Source of the DNA: Actinoplanes octamycinicus
GTDB taxonomy: Bacteria; Actinomycetota; Actinomycetes; Mycobacteriales; Micromonosporaceae
Direction of reading: 5' to 3'
Assembly: GCF_014205225.1 (NCBI RefSeq)
Contig: NZ_JACHNB010000001.1
Location: 8,909,501-8,973,500, forward strand
Length of the DNA: 64,000 bases
In this document: in pieces, positions 42,679-51,158 of the stretch
Layout of the letters: each line of letters opens with the position of its first letter
Position numbering within the stretch: the first letter of the stretch is position 1
The notes under the pieces: generated by a model
The model's database searches: none
Told to the model about the DNA's origin: nothing
Seen by the model: the letters and a program-made list of their open reading frames with translations, nothing else
Position numbers and translations under genes: made by a program

Positions 42679-42711
42679 GTCCGGGGCGAGATAAAGGCAG
42701 GTGCACAGCAT
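42664..42711 (-). CDS. Leader peptide of the tRNA operon, MLCTCLYLAPDRWRG
   Basis: 15 codons, ATG at 42711 with GAGGAG eight bases upstream and TGA at 42666-42664. Codons 3 and 5-8 are TGC, TGC, CTT, TAT and CTC, that is Cys, Cys, Leu, Tyr, Leu. They are read by exactly the three tRNAs encoded downstream (GCA, GAG, GTA). CTT and TAT are rare in DNA this GC-rich, which argues against chance. The ORF ends 20 bp before the terminator stem and its 3' end forms the antiterminator strand. It is best read as a sensor of charged tRNA, not as a functional peptide. Confidence 0.8.
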   Translation of the reverse strand: MLCTCLYLAPDRWRG

Positions 42712-42745
42712 GATCGGGTCTCCTCGGGAGCTCGGAACTGCGTCC

Positions 42746-42774
42746 AACCTATGTGGCCCGCCCCGGACCGGCAA
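42746..42774 (-). promoter_or_regulatory. Promoter of the tRNA operon
   Basis: On the minus strand TTGCCG (42774-42769) and TAGGTT (42751-42746) are separated by 17 bp, close to the actinobacterial housekeeping consensus. It lies 10 bp after the stop of the propeller gene and about 35 bp before the leader start. Confidence 0.65.
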
Positions 42775-42783
42775 CGCGTTTAA

Positions 42784-43821
42784 TCAGGCTGCCGGAACCG
42801 GCAGGACGTGCAGGTGGCCGCCTTCGGTCACCGCGTACAGCCGGCTACCGTCCGGCGACCACGCCAGGGCGCCGGGCACCAGGGTGTCGCCCGACCCGCC
42901 CACCTCGAACTGGGTGACCAGGGTTCCGTCCAGGTTGAACACGAAGACATCCGGGCCGAACGGGGCGTCGGCGCCGGCCGCTACCCGCGTACCGTCCCGC
43001 GCGGCCTCGACGGCGTTCGGGTACGACCCGGTTTCGTACGCCGTCCCGGTCTTGGCCATGTTCTCGACCGGGTACGACTGCACCTGGGACGGCGCCCCAC
43101 TCGCCGAGAACGCGGTGCTCCCGGCCGGGTCGAGCGCCACGTCGCGCCCGTTCGATCCGGAGTCGTCCGAGGTGGTGGCGCTGATCCGGGTCAGCTTGCC
43201 GTCGGCGCCGATGGCGTAGGCGATGTCGACCGAGGGGCTGAGGCGCTGGTTGCCCGCGAGCAGCACCCTGGGGTTGCGCGTGGCCGACGCGAGCAGTGGC
43301 GGATAGTAGAAGAAGGCGTCGGCGAGCCCCTTGGTCACCAGGGTCGGTCCGCGCAGGAGGTCGATCCGGCCGATGTTGCCGTCCCCGTTCTCGCAGCCGT
43401 AGCCGAACCAGACATACCGGCCGGTGTAGGCGAGCGACGACGGGCAGCTGCCCTCGCCGATGTCGTAGGTGGCCGTGCGCCGCAGCGAGCGGGTGTCGAA
43501 CGCGGCGATCTTCCCGGCCGGCGGCAGGGTCACGTAGAGGGTCCGGCGGTCGGTGCTGAGCTGCAGCCTGGTGGGTCCGTCCAGGCCGTCGACGGTGCCG
43601 ATGACCGCGCCGGCCGCGTCGGTCACGACGATCTGCTTGGACTCGCTGCCGCCGCTCACGAAGACCCGGTCCCCGGTGCTGACCACGTCGGACGGGTTGG
43701 TGAACGGCAGGACGGTGACGGCCGGCTCCGGCGCGGCCACCGCCGCGGCGGGCCTGAGCGCGGCCCCGGCGAGCAGCGCCAGGGACGCGATGAGCAGGGA
43801 TAACTTCTTCGAATGACGCAT
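42784..43821 (-). CDS. Secreted beta-propeller protein (YncE/WD40-like)
   Basis: 345 residues from ATG 43821, with GGGGGAG upstream. Signal peptide ending near AVAAPEP, then six to seven blade-like repeats (VSTGDRVFVSGG, LSTDRRTLYVTLPPAGKIAAFD, LAWSPDGSRLYAVTEGGHLHVL) of a YncE- or NHL-type propeller. Probably a secreted binding protein without catalytic site. Divergent from the TetR gene. Confidence 0.82.
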   Translation of the reverse strand: MRHSKKLSLLIASLALLAGAALRPAAAVAAPEPAVTVLPFTNPSDVVSTGDRVFVSGGSESKQIVVTDAAGAVIGTVDGLDGPTRLQLSTDRRTLYVTLPPAGKIAAFDTRSLRRTATYDIGEGSCPSSLAYTGRYVWFGYGCENGDGNIGRIDLLRGPTLVTKGLADAFFYYPPLLASATRNPRVLLAGNQRLSPSVDIAYAIGADGKLTRISATTSDDSGSNGRDVALDPAGSTAFSASGAPSQVQSYPVENMAKTGTAYETGSYPNAVEAARDGTRVAAGADAPFGPDVFVFNLDGTLVTQFEVGGSGDTLVPGALAWSPDGSRLYAVTEGGHLHVLPVPAA

Positions 43822-43928
43822 TTCCACTCCCCCGTGGACGATGGACGGTCATGACGCGGGACGCCCCCGCTTCATGATCGATTTCTATCTATGGTAGAAG
43901 CCGCGCGCGACCGGGCTTTCTAGACTGA

Positions 43929-43945
43929 GCATTCTGGAATTGCTA
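43929..43945. promoter_or_regulatory. Putative TetR operator, site 1
   Basis: AGCATTCTGGAATTGCT is a partly symmetrical 17-mer 11 bp before the TetR start. Its core TTCTGGAATTG recurs with one change (TTCTGAAATTG) at 44545-44555, just before the SDR gene. Confidence 0.5.
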
Positions 43946-43955
43946 GGGTGGCGGC

Positions 43956-44537
43956 GTGGGACGGAACAAGGAGTTCGACGTCGCCGACGCGCTCGACCGG
44001 GCGATGCGGCTCTTCTGGCAGCGGGGCTATGCGGCGACCTCGATGGCCGATCTGGTGGCCGCGACCGGGGTGGCCCGGGCCGGGCTCTACGCCACCTTCG
44101 GCGGCAAGCACGAGCTCTACCTGAAGGCTCTCGACGCGTACGCGACGGCGCGCGACCCGGCCGTCGTCGCCCGGCTGGCCGGCCCCGGCCCGGCGCTGCC
44201 CGCGGTGTTCGCCCTGATCAACGACTATGCGAGCGCGGACGAGGGCCGCACCGGCTGCTTCGTGGTGAACTCGGCGATCGAGCGGCTGCCCGCCGACGCC
44301 GCGGCCGCGCTCACCGTGGAGGCCAGCTGGTCGGCCCTGGAGGCGGCGCTCACCTCGGCGTTCAGCCGCGCCCGATCGGCCGGGGAGCTGCGCGCCTCGA
44401 CCGACCCGGCCGCCCTGGCCAGGATGGTGCTGGTGCTGCTCCAGGGCCTGCGCGTGGTCGGGAAGGGGCGGCCGGGCAGCGGCCGGGCGACCGACGCCGC
44501 CGCGCAGGCGATCGCGCTGATCACGTCACTTTCTTGA
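43956..44537 (+). CDS. TetR family transcriptional regulator
   Basis: 193 residues from GTG 43956. An N-terminal TetR HTH (FDVADALDRAMRLFWQRGYA, then GVARAGLYATFGGKHELY) and a helical ligand domain with Cys in RTGCFVVNSA, as in AcrR-type repressors of oxidoreductases. The SDR gene follows after 29 bp, and a similar motif precedes both genes, which suggests self-control and control of the SDR. Confidence 0.9.
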   Translation: MGRNKEFDVADALDRAMRLFWQRGYAATSMADLVAATGVARAGLYATFGGKHELYLKALDAYATARDPAVVARLAGPGPALPAVFALINDYASADEGRTGCFVVNSAIERLPADAAAALTVEASWSALEAALTSAFSRARSAGELRASTDPAALARMVLVLLQGLRVVGKGRPGSGRATDAAAQAIALITSLS

Positions 44538-44544
44538 CCGGACG

Positions 44545-44555
44545 TTCTGAAATTG
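44545..44555. promoter_or_regulatory. Putative TetR operator, site 2
   Basis: TTCTGAAATTG, one base different from the core upstream of the TetR gene, lies just before the GGAGG of the SDR gene. Confidence 0.45.
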
Positions 44556-44566
44556 TGGAGGATGAC

Positions 44567-45298
44567 ATGGGGGATCGCTTCACCGGCCGGGTCGCGCTGG
44601 TCACCGGCGGCGGGTCCGGGATCGGGCGGCACACCGCGCGGGCGCTGGCCGCGGAGGGCGCGACCGTGGTGGTCGCCGGGCGCGACAAGGACGCGCTGGC
44701 CGAGACCGGCGGCGTCCCGGTCGTCGCCGACGTGACCGTGGAGTCCGAGGTCGAGGCGCTGCTGGCCACCGTCGCCGATCGATTCGGCCGGCTGGACGTC
44801 GCGGTCAACAACGCCGGCGTCTTCGGCGGCGGGATGCCGCTGGCCGAGATGCCGTCCGCCGAGTGGGACCGGCTGGTCGCCACCAACCTGACCGGCGTCT
44901 ACCTGACGATGAAGCACGAGATCACGCTGATGCGCGGCACCGGCGGGACGATCGTGAACGTGGCGTCGAACATCGGCGCGCACGGGCGCCGGCCGGGGCT
45001 CGGCGCCTACGCCGCCACCAAGGCCGCGGTGAGCGTGCTGACCCGGAACACGGCCCTGGAGTACATCGGCGCCGGCATCCGGATCAACGCGGTCAGCCCG
45101 GGGCCGGCCGACACCGCGATGTCGCTGTGGCCCGGCGAGACCCCGGACGACCGGGCCGCCCGGCTGGCGTCGGCGCTGCCGATCGGCCGGGTGGGCAGCC
45201 TCGACGAGATCACCGGCGCGATCCTGTGGCTGGCCTCCGACGATTCGGCCTTCACGGTCGGTCACGACCTGGTCGTCGACGGAGGCGCCACTGCGTAG
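44567..45298 (+). CDS. Short-chain dehydrogenase/reductase
   Basis: 243 residues from ATG 44567 with GGAGG upstream. Classical SDR motifs: TGGGSGIG cofactor loop, NNAG, active-site Ser and YAATK (YxxxK), PG motif SPGPADT. An NAD(P)-dependent alcohol or ketone oxidoreductase; substrate unknown, probably a compound that also binds the adjacent TetR regulator. Confidence 0.92.
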   Translation: MGDRFTGRVALVTGGGSGIGRHTARALAAEGATVVVAGRDKDALAETGGVPVVADVTVESEVEALLATVADRFGRLDVAVNNAGVFGGGMPLAEMPSAEWDRLVATNLTGVYLTMKHEITLMRGTGGTIVNVASNIGAHGRRPGLGAYAATKAAVSVLTRNTALEYIGAGIRINAVSPGPADTAMSLWPGETPDDRAARLASALPIGRVGSLDEITGAILWLASDDSAFTVGHDLVVDGGATA

Positions 45299-45304
45299 AG
45301 GCTG

Positions 45305-46306
45305 CTACTTCGGGGCGTTCAGGCTGTCCAGGGCCTTCTCCGCGCCGCGGCTCAGCGGGACCGGCGCGGTCTTGCGGGCGGTGTCCAGGCTGATCCCCTT
45401 CGCCGCGGCGTTGGCCTGCTCCAGCTGCGGCTTGCGGTCGAACAGGGTCTTGGTCAGCACGCAGGCCACGTTCGGGTCGAGGTCGTCGCGGACCAGCAGG
45501 TAGTTCGGCACGATGATGGTCTTCACGTCGGCCGGGAGCTGGTAGGCGGTGGCCGGGATGGTGCCCTCCTGGTACACCTCGTTGATCTTCTGCATCGCCG
45601 GCAGCAGCGGGGTGATGTCGAGGAACTCGACCTGATCCTTCGCGGACGTCAGCAGGTCGGTGATGCCCGGGGTGGGCAGCCCGCCGGACCAGAACAGCGC
45701 GTCGATCGTGCCGTCCTTCATCCCGTCGACGGTCTTGGTCAGGTCGAGCTTCTGGGCGCTGATGTCCGTGGCCGGGTCGAGGCCGGCCGCCTTCAGCACC
45801 CGGTTGGCGATCACCTCGGTGCCGGACTTCGGCGAGCCGGTGGAGACCCGCTTCCCCTTCATCCCGGCCACGTCCTTGATCCCGGCGCCCTTGCGGACGA
45901 TCACCTGGGTGTAGTTGGTGTGGATCCGGGAGAGCGCCGCGACCGGCTGCTTCGAGGTGAAGCTGCCGGTCCCGTTGACCGCGTCGGCAGCGGTGTCGGC
46001 CAGCGAGAACGCGACCGCGTAGGTGCCCGCGACCAGCTGCTGGATGTTCTGCACCGAGGCGCCGGTCTCGGCGGCGGTGGCCTGCACCTTGCCACCGGCC
46101 GCGTTGATCTGCTCGGCGTAGGCGTTGCCGAGCGCGAAGTAGACCCCGGTGGCGTTGCCGGTCGCGATGCCGATCCGGGTGTCCTTGCCGACCTCGCAGG
46201 TGACCTCGCCGCCGGTGTCGGTGGCGGCGGTGTCCTGCCGGCCACCGCAGGCGGTGGTGGCCAGGGCCAGGCCGGTGACGGTCGCGGCAATCAGAATGCG
46301 TCTCAT
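45305..46306 (-). CDS. TAXI family TRAP transporter solute-binding lipoprotein
   Basis: 333 residues from ATG 46306 (AAGGAG upstream). Lipobox TTAC with Cys20; the TAXI-specific pattern IGIATGNATGVYFALGNAYA is near residue 45, then QNIQQLVAGTYAVAFSLAD. It captures a substrate outside the cell for the fused permease; TAXI systems carry carboxylates such as glutamate or 2-oxoglutarate, but the ligand here is unknown. Confidence 0.9.
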   Translation of the reverse strand: MRRILIAATVTGLALATTACGGRQDTAATDTGGEVTCEVGKDTRIGIATGNATGVYFALGNAYAEQINAAGGKVQATAAETGASVQNIQQLVAGTYAVAFSLADTAADAVNGTGSFTSKQPVAALSRIHTNYTQVIVRKGAGIKDVAGMKGKRVSTGSPKSGTEVIANRVLKAAGLDPATDISAQKLDLTKTVDGMKDGTIDALFWSGGLPTPGITDLLTSAKDQVEFLDITPLLPAMQKINEVYQEGTIPATAYQLPADVKTIIVPNYLLVRDDLDPNVACVLTKTLFDRKPQLEQANAAAKGISLDTARKTAPVPLSRGAEKALDSLNAPK

Positions 46307-48372
46307 GCTTCTCCTTGCGGGAAAGGGGTGCGTGCGGCGACATTGCTTGCGGTCCGCTGTTCCTCTTGCTGATCCTTTTCGGTACGTCCTCCGCCGGAGC
46401 CCCGCCCCCGCCCCCGGCTCAGCCCGGCGAGCAGCGCGGCCAGCACCAGCGCGCCCAGCCCGATCGCCACCGACACCGGGGCCAGGTAGAGCAGGAACAG
46501 CCCGGCCAGCGCACCGAGCACCCGGCTCGGCACCCCGGCCCGGCCGATCCCCGGCACCCAGCCACCGGTGGCGACAGCCAGCCCGAGCACCGCCAGCGCG
46601 GCCACCACGCTGGTCCACAGCACCCCGGTCACCGGCCCGCGGGCCAGCAGGTACTCCCCGCGCTCGGTGAGCACGAAGGCGATCGGCGCGAGGAAGGCGG
46701 GCAGCGCGTACTTCAGCGCCTGCCACATGGTCGGCATGGTCCGCCCGCCGGTGATCGCGCTCGCGCCCACCGCCGCCAGGGCGGTCGGCGGGGTCACCTC
46801 GGACAGCACCGAGTAGTAGAAGACGAACATGGCCGCCGCCGGGGCGCCCACGCCGAGCCCGAGCAGCGCCGGCCCGATGATCACCCAGCCGATGATGAAG
46901 CTGGCGGTGACCGGCACCGCGAGGCCGAGCACGGCGAGCGCCACGGCGGCCAGCAGCACGGTCAGCGCGAGCACCGCGGTCGGGTTGTCGGTGACCGCCC
47001 GGGCGCCGCTGACCAGCAGCGAGGCCAGCTGCGCGCCGAGCCCGGTCTTGGTGGTGATCGCGGTGATCACCCCGGCGGCGGCGCAGACCGCGACCACCGG
47101 GAGCACGCCGCGCACGCCGGCCGCGAGCGCCTGGAACAGCCGGGCCGGGGTGAGCCGGGCGCCCCGGTCCAGGAAGGACAGCGCGACCGCGAGCAGCGTC
47201 GCGTAGACCACCGCCCGGGTGGCGCTCTCGCCGAGGGCGAGCAGCACGACGATCAGGATCAGCGAGGAGAAGTGGTAGCCCAGCCGGGTCAGCAGCCGCC
47301 AGGCGCTGGTCGGGGGCATGTCGACGGCGCGGACCCCGAACCGGCGGACGTCGATCTCCACGGCGAGCAGGATCCCGAGGTAGTAGAGCAGGGTCGGGAT
47401 CATCGCCCAGCCGAGCACGGTCAGGTAGGACACGTCGAGGTACTCGGCGACGATGAACGCGGCGGCGCCCAGCGTCGGCGGCGACAGGATGGCGCCCACC
47501 CCGGCCGCGGCCAGCATGCCACCGGCCTGCTCGGGCGGGTATCCGGCGCGGCGCAGCATCGGCCAGGTGACCGCGCCGACGCTGACCGCGGTCGCGGTGC
47601 CGGAACCGGAGACGGTGCCGAGCAGGAACCCGGCGGCGACCGCGGTGCGCCCGGCCGCGCTGCGTGACCGGCGGAAGGCGGCCACCGACAGGTCCACGAA
47701 GAACCGGCTGGCCCCGGAGAGGTCGAGCACCGCGCCGTAGATGGTGAACAGCACGATGTACGTCGCGGCCACGTCCAGCGGCGTGCCGTAGAACCCGCTC
47801 CCCGAGTTGTACAGCGCGTCGACGATCTGCGCGAAGTCCAGCCCGGCGTGCGCGATCGGCCAGGTCTGCGGCAACAGCCCGCCGTAGTAGCCGTAGAGCA
47901 GGAAGACGCCGCAGACGATCGGCAGGGCCAGCCCGGTGGTCCGCCGCGCCGCCTCGATCACCAGCACCAGCAGGACCGCGCCGAAGGCCACGTCGATCGG
48001 TTCGAGCAGCGCCTGCCGGTCGAGGAAGCCGTCGTAGCCGCCGCCGAACGGGTTCAGCGGATAGAGGCAGACGATCAGCGCCAGCCCGGACAGGATCCAG
48101 TCCAGCCAGGTCGGCCGCTCCCCGCCGCGCAGGCGCGCCTTGTAGACCAGGAAGACCAGCGGCAGGGTCAGCGCCAGGAAGATGATCAGGTAGAACTGGC
48201 TGCCCTGGGCCAGCGGCCGGAACACCTGCCAGAGGGTGAACACCCCGGTCCCGGCGGCCACCACGGACACCAGCGCCCCGACGCGTCCGCGCAGCTCACG
48301 GGCCGGCCGCTCCTCCTCGTCGTAGTGCACCGCCGGTGGATCCCCGCCGCCCAGAGATCGATCATCACCCAT
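46303..48372 (-). CDS. TRAP transporter fused permease (DctQM, TAXI type)
   Basis: 689 residues with about 16-18 membrane segments: a DctQ-like N-terminal four-helix region fused to a DctM-like domain carrying GTVSGSGTATAVSVGAVTWP and GVGAILSPPTLGAAAF, typical of fused TAXI-TRAP permeases that use a Na+ gradient. The stop overlaps the binding-protein start (ATGA). A charged C-terminal tail of about 40 residues is lineage-specific. Confidence 0.93.
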   Translation of the reverse strand: MGDDRSLGGGDPPAVHYDEEERPARELRGRVGALVSVVAAGTGVFTLWQVFRPLAQGSQFYLIIFLALTLPLVFLVYKARLRGGERPTWLDWILSGLALIVCLYPLNPFGGGYDGFLDRQALLEPIDVAFGAVLLVLVIEAARRTTGLALPIVCGVFLLYGYYGGLLPQTWPIAHAGLDFAQIVDALYNSGSGFYGTPLDVAATYIVLFTIYGAVLDLSGASRFFVDLSVAAFRRSRSAAGRTAVAAGFLLGTVSGSGTATAVSVGAVTWPMLRRAGYPPEQAGGMLAAAGVGAILSPPTLGAAAFIVAEYLDVSYLTVLGWAMIPTLLYYLGILLAVEIDVRRFGVRAVDMPPTSAWRLLTRLGYHFSSLILIVVLLALGESATRAVVYATLLAVALSFLDRGARLTPARLFQALAAGVRGVLPVVAVCAAAGVITAITTKTGLGAQLASLLVSGARAVTDNPTAVLALTVLLAAVALAVLGLAVPVTASFIIGWVIIGPALLGLGVGAPAAAMFVFYYSVLSEVTPPTALAAVGASAITGGRTMPTMWQALKYALPAFLAPIAFVLTERGEYLLARGPVTGVLWTSVVAALAVLGLAVATGGWVPGIGRAGVPSRVLGALAGLFLLYLAPVSVAIGLGALVLAALLAGLSRGRGRGSGGGRTEKDQQEEQRTASNVAARTPFPQGEA

Positions 48373-48474
48373 GCCCGGACCCTACTACGCCCACGCCCCT
48401 CCCACGGTCCCGCTACTCCGAAGGTGGGCGCGGCCGGATGTGGCACTGCGATCTCGCACACCATGTACGTAGAC

Positions 48475-48494
48475 TTGTACGTGCGGAGGTACAA
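48475..48494. promoter_or_regulatory. YefM operator candidate
   Basis: TTGTAC (48475-48480) and GTACAA (48489-48494) form 6-bp inverted arms with an 8-bp spacer ending at the antitoxin start; a further TGTAC lies at 48464. YefM-type antitoxins bind TGTACA-like palindromes, so this fits autoregulation. Confidence 0.7.
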
Positions 48495-48495
48495 C

Positions 48496-48795
48496 ATGAA
48501 GGTTATGACGATCAGTGAGGTGCGGCGGAACTTCGCCGCCGTGGTGGACGCGGTGATCGACGACGCCGAGGAAGCGGTCATCCCGCGGGGTGGCGGGCGC
48601 GCGGTGGTCATCGTCTCGCTGGACGAGTGGAACTCGATGAAGGAGACCCTGCACCTGCTCGATACGCCCGGCCGCGCCCGCCGCCTGCTGGAGAGCATCG
48701 CCCAGGCCGACGCCGGCCTGGTCACCGACCGCGAGCTGATCGATCCCGCCACGCTCGCCCCCGAGACGAACGGCGAGCCCAAGGCCGTGGCGTGA
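48496..48795 (+). CDS. yefM: YefM/Phd family antitoxin
   Basis: 99 residues from ATG 48496. N-terminal Phd/YefM DNA-binding domain (MTISEVRRNFAAVVDAVIDD, then AVVIVSLDEWNSMKETLHLL) and a C-terminal segment that should wrap the toxin. Stop and toxin start overlap (GTGA). Neutralises the toxin and represses the operon. Confidence 0.92.
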   Translation: MKVMTISEVRRNFAAVVDAVIDDAEEAVIPRGGGRAVVIVSLDEWNSMKETLHLLDTPGRARRLLESIAQADAGLVTDRELIDPATLAPETNGEPKAVA

Positions 48796-49058
48796 GACTC
48801 AGCGTCAAGTTCACCCCGCACGCCTGGGACGACTACACCGCCTGGCGCGACCCGAAAGTCATCCGCCGGATCAATCGGCTGATCGCCGACATCCAGCGTG
48901 ATCCGGACGGCTCCGGGCTGGGCAAGCCGGAATACCTGCGCGGCGCGCTGTCCGGCTGGCTCTCCCGCCGCATCGACGACGAGCACCGCCTTGTCTACCG
49001 GGTGCGCGGCGACGTGCTGGAGATCGCGGCCTGCGCCGGCCACTACGACGACAAGTAG
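48792..49058 (+). CDS. yoeB: YoeB/Txe family mRNA interferase toxin
   Basis: 88 residues from GTG 48792, overlapping the antitoxin stop. The RelE-fold pattern FTPHAWDDYTAWRDPK, GLGKPEYLRGALSGWLSRRIDDEHRLVYRV and final GHYDDK matches YoeB, with catalytic Glu, Arg, His and Tyr positions present. It cleaves mRNA in the ribosomal A site when freed from YefM. Complete pair, apparently functional. Confidence 0.93.
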   Translation: MRLSVKFTPHAWDDYTAWRDPKVIRRINRLIADIQRDPDGSGLGKPEYLRGALSGWLSRRIDDEHRLVYRVRGDVLEIAACAGHYDDK

Positions 49059-49129
49059 CGGTCTCGGCCGGGGCGCATGGGTGACCCTGCTGGTCAAGTG
49101 AGGGTGGCCGCTGTCAGCGGGCGGGGATT

Positions 49130-49480
49130 TCTTCCAAGAGGAAGATCTCGCTGCCGCGATGTCCGCTTGCACTCTCGCGGATCCTTTTCTTGTACGACTG
49201 GGAGCCCTGTGCGAGCCGGCCCGCGAGGCCGCGGCCCGCGCACGGCCGTGGCGCGTGTCGTGCGGGTCCGCCGAGGAACCGCGAGGCTGTAGCCCGCGCC
49301 GGCCGCGACGCGACCCACGGGTGCGGCCCGACTGGAGCCGGTGCACAGCGGACCCGCACGACACGCGCGGCGGTCGTGAGCGGCCGCAGCCTCGCGGGCC
49401 GGCTGCCACAGAGCTGCGGGTCGTACAAGAGGAAGATCCGCAAGGAATCGGGCGGTGTCGCGGCAGCGGGGATGGTTCGA
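49130..49480. repeat. Dispersed repeat element, copy B, with ~95-bp inverted arms
   Basis: Left arm about 49177-49272 and right arm about 49347-49442 are imperfect inverted copies (each runs from GCGGATC through TTGTACGAC, GCCGGCCCGCGAGG and CGTGTCGTGCGGGTCCGC), around a ~75-bp centre, so the whole can fold into one long hairpin. The right arm and flank (GCGGCAGCGGGGATGGTT) match copy A near 40.25-40.37 kb. No transposase; perhaps a MITE-like or structured RNA element. It fills the gap between yoeB and the chemotaxis receptor. Confidence 0.8.
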
Positions 49481-49501
49481 GGCACCCGCAGGCAAGAAGG
49501 G

Positions 49502-51103
49502 TCAGCGGGAGACTTCGAAGCGGCGGACGGCTCCGGTGAGTTCGTCGGCCATGCCGGCCAGGTGCTGGGCGGCGGTGCGGGAGCTGGTGACGCCGGCGGT
49601 GGTGTCCGCGGCGGCCTGGGCGACCTCGGAGATGTTGCGGGCGATGTCCTCGGCGCCGGTGGCGGCCTCGGCGACCGAGCGGCTGATCTCCGCGGTGGTC
49701 GCGGTCTGCTCCTCGACCGCGGAGGCGATCGTGGTCTGGTAATCGCTGATCCGGACGATCACCTCGGAGATCCGTTCGATGGCGGCGACCGCGCTGTCGG
49801 TGTCCGACTGGATCATCTCGACCCGCTGGCCGATCGTCTCGGTGGCCTTCGCGGTCTCCTGGGCCAGCTCCTTCACCTCGCCGGCCACCACCGCGAAGCC
49901 CTTGCCCATGTCACCGGCCCGGGCCGCCTCGATGGTCGCGTTCAGGGCGAGCAGGTTGGTCTGCTCGGCGATGCTGGTGATCAGCTTGACCACGTTGCCG
50001 ATCTCGGCCGACGACTCGCCGAGCTTGCCGACGATGGTGCTGGTCTCGCTCGCCACCGAGACCGCCTCGCCGGCCACCCCGGCGGCGTCCGAGGCGTTGG
50101 TGGCGATCTCCCGGATCGACACGCCCATCTCCTCGGCGGCCGCGCTGAGCGTGCTGACCAGCCGGGCCACGTCCTCGGCGGCCTGCTGCGCGGCCGCGGC
50201 CCGCCCGGAGGCGGTGGTCGCGCCGGAGGACAGGTGGTCGTTGACCGCGTTCAGGTTGCGGGAGCTCTCCAGGACGGTCGCCGCGCTCCCGTTGATCGTG
50301 GTGACCGCTTCCCGCATGCTGGCCGTCGCCAGGTTCAGCGCGTCGGCCATCTGCCCCACCTCGTCGCGGCTGCGCACCCCGGAGTCCCGGGTCAGGTCGC
50401 CGGCCGCGACGGCCTTGAGCACCGCGGTGACCCGGCGCACCGGACCGACCACCGCGCGCACCACGAGCAGCGCGATCCCGAGGCCGAGCAGCAGCCCGAG
50501 CACGCCGATCACCCACACCTGCGTGGTGACCGTGGCCTTGGCGTCGCTGACCTCTTGTTTCGCCTGGACCGCCGAGTCGGCGTGCGCCTTCTCCAGGGTC
50601 TGGAACGCTTCGTCGATCTCGGCGTACAGGCCGGTGCCCTGGTTCCAGCTGTCCCAGAAGTCCTGGAGCCGTCCGTCCAGCGCGGCCGGCATCATCTTGC
50701 CGGTCCGCAGCTCGTTGAACTTGTCGAAGTTCGCCTTGAGCGCGGTCGCGGTCTTCTGGTCGGCGGTCAGCGGCAGGTACTTCGCCCAGATCTCGTCGAC
50801 GTGCGCGGTCCGCTCCGTCATCTCGGTGTCTTCCTTGGCCCGGTACTCGGCGTCCGACATGTAGTAGTTGAGCGCGAGCATCCGGACCCGGAGCACCTCC
50901 TCGTGCACCGCGGCGAGGTGTTCGATCGGGACCACGCCGTGGCCGTAGACGGCGTTCGCCTTCTCGTCGACCAGCCGGAGGCCGCCGACCGCGATCAGGA
51001 TGACGGCGGCGCAGGCCACCGCGACCGACACCACCGAGGTCAGCATCTTGACCGGGAGGGGCAGGTCCGCCAGCCGCTGTTTAACCGAGCGAGACGAGTT
51101 CAC
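49502..51103 (-). CDS. Methyl-accepting chemotaxis protein
   Basis: 533 residues from GTG 51103; an ATG at 51127 falls inside a terminator hairpin and is rejected. Membrane segments at about residues 20-45 and 180-205 frame a four-helix extracellular sensor, then a HAMP domain ([16 protein letters not shown]) and a long coiled-coil signalling domain with the hairpin tip [31 protein letters not shown] condensed here to its start at about residue 360. It signals to CheA/CheW elsewhere and implies motility. Confidence 0.93.
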   Translation of the reverse strand: MNSSRSVKQRLADLPLPVKMLTSVVSVAVACAAVILIAVGGLRLVDEKANAVYGHGVVPIEHLAAVHEEVLRVRMLALNYYMSDAEYRAKEDTEMTERTAHVDEIWAKYLPLTADQKTATALKANFDKFNELRTGKMMPAALDGRLQDFWDSWNQGTGLYAEIDEAFQTLEKAHADSAVQAKQEVSDAKATVTTQVWVIGVLGLLLGLGIALLVVRAVVGPVRRVTAVLKAVAAGDLTRDSGVRSRDEVGQMADALNLATASMREAVTTINGSAATVLESSRNLNAVNDHLSSGATTASGRAAAAQQAAEDVARLVSTLSAAAEEMGVSIREIATNASDAAGVAGEAVSVASETSTIVGKLGESSAEIGNVVKLITSIAEQTNLLALNATIEAARAGDMGKGFAVVAGEVKELAQETAKATETIGQRVEMIQSDTDSAVAAIERISEVIVRISDYQTTIASAVEEQTATTAEISRSVAEAATGAEDIARNISEVAQAAADTTAGVTSSRTAAQHLAGMADELTGAVRRFEVSR

Positions 51104-51118
51104 ACCTGATGATCGGCA

Positions 51119-51150
51119 CCCGGCCATCCGGACTTAGCCGGATGGCCGGG
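51119..51150 (-). terminator. Terminator hairpin after galT remnant
   Basis: A 13-bp perfect stem, CCCGGCCATCCGG with CCGGATGGCCGGG, around a 6-base loop, 9 bp after the stop of the galT remnant. It ends the minus-strand GH35 transcript before the chemotaxis gene. Confidence 0.85.
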
Positions 51151-51158
51151 CAGAAACG

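Noticed and set aside
42237..42783. Plus-strand frames across the tRNA cluster
   Set aside because: Antisense to three well-folded tRNAs and a terminator; no start context or domain.
49094..49539. Several 100-130 codon frames in the dispersed element
   Set aside because: Frames open on both strands of an inverted repeat with no start signal; similar frames in copy A are broken differently.
51104..51127. ATG 51127 as the start of the chemotaxis receptor
   Set aside because: It falls in the stem of a 13-bp terminator hairpin; GTG 51103 gives a normal short cytoplasmic N-terminus.
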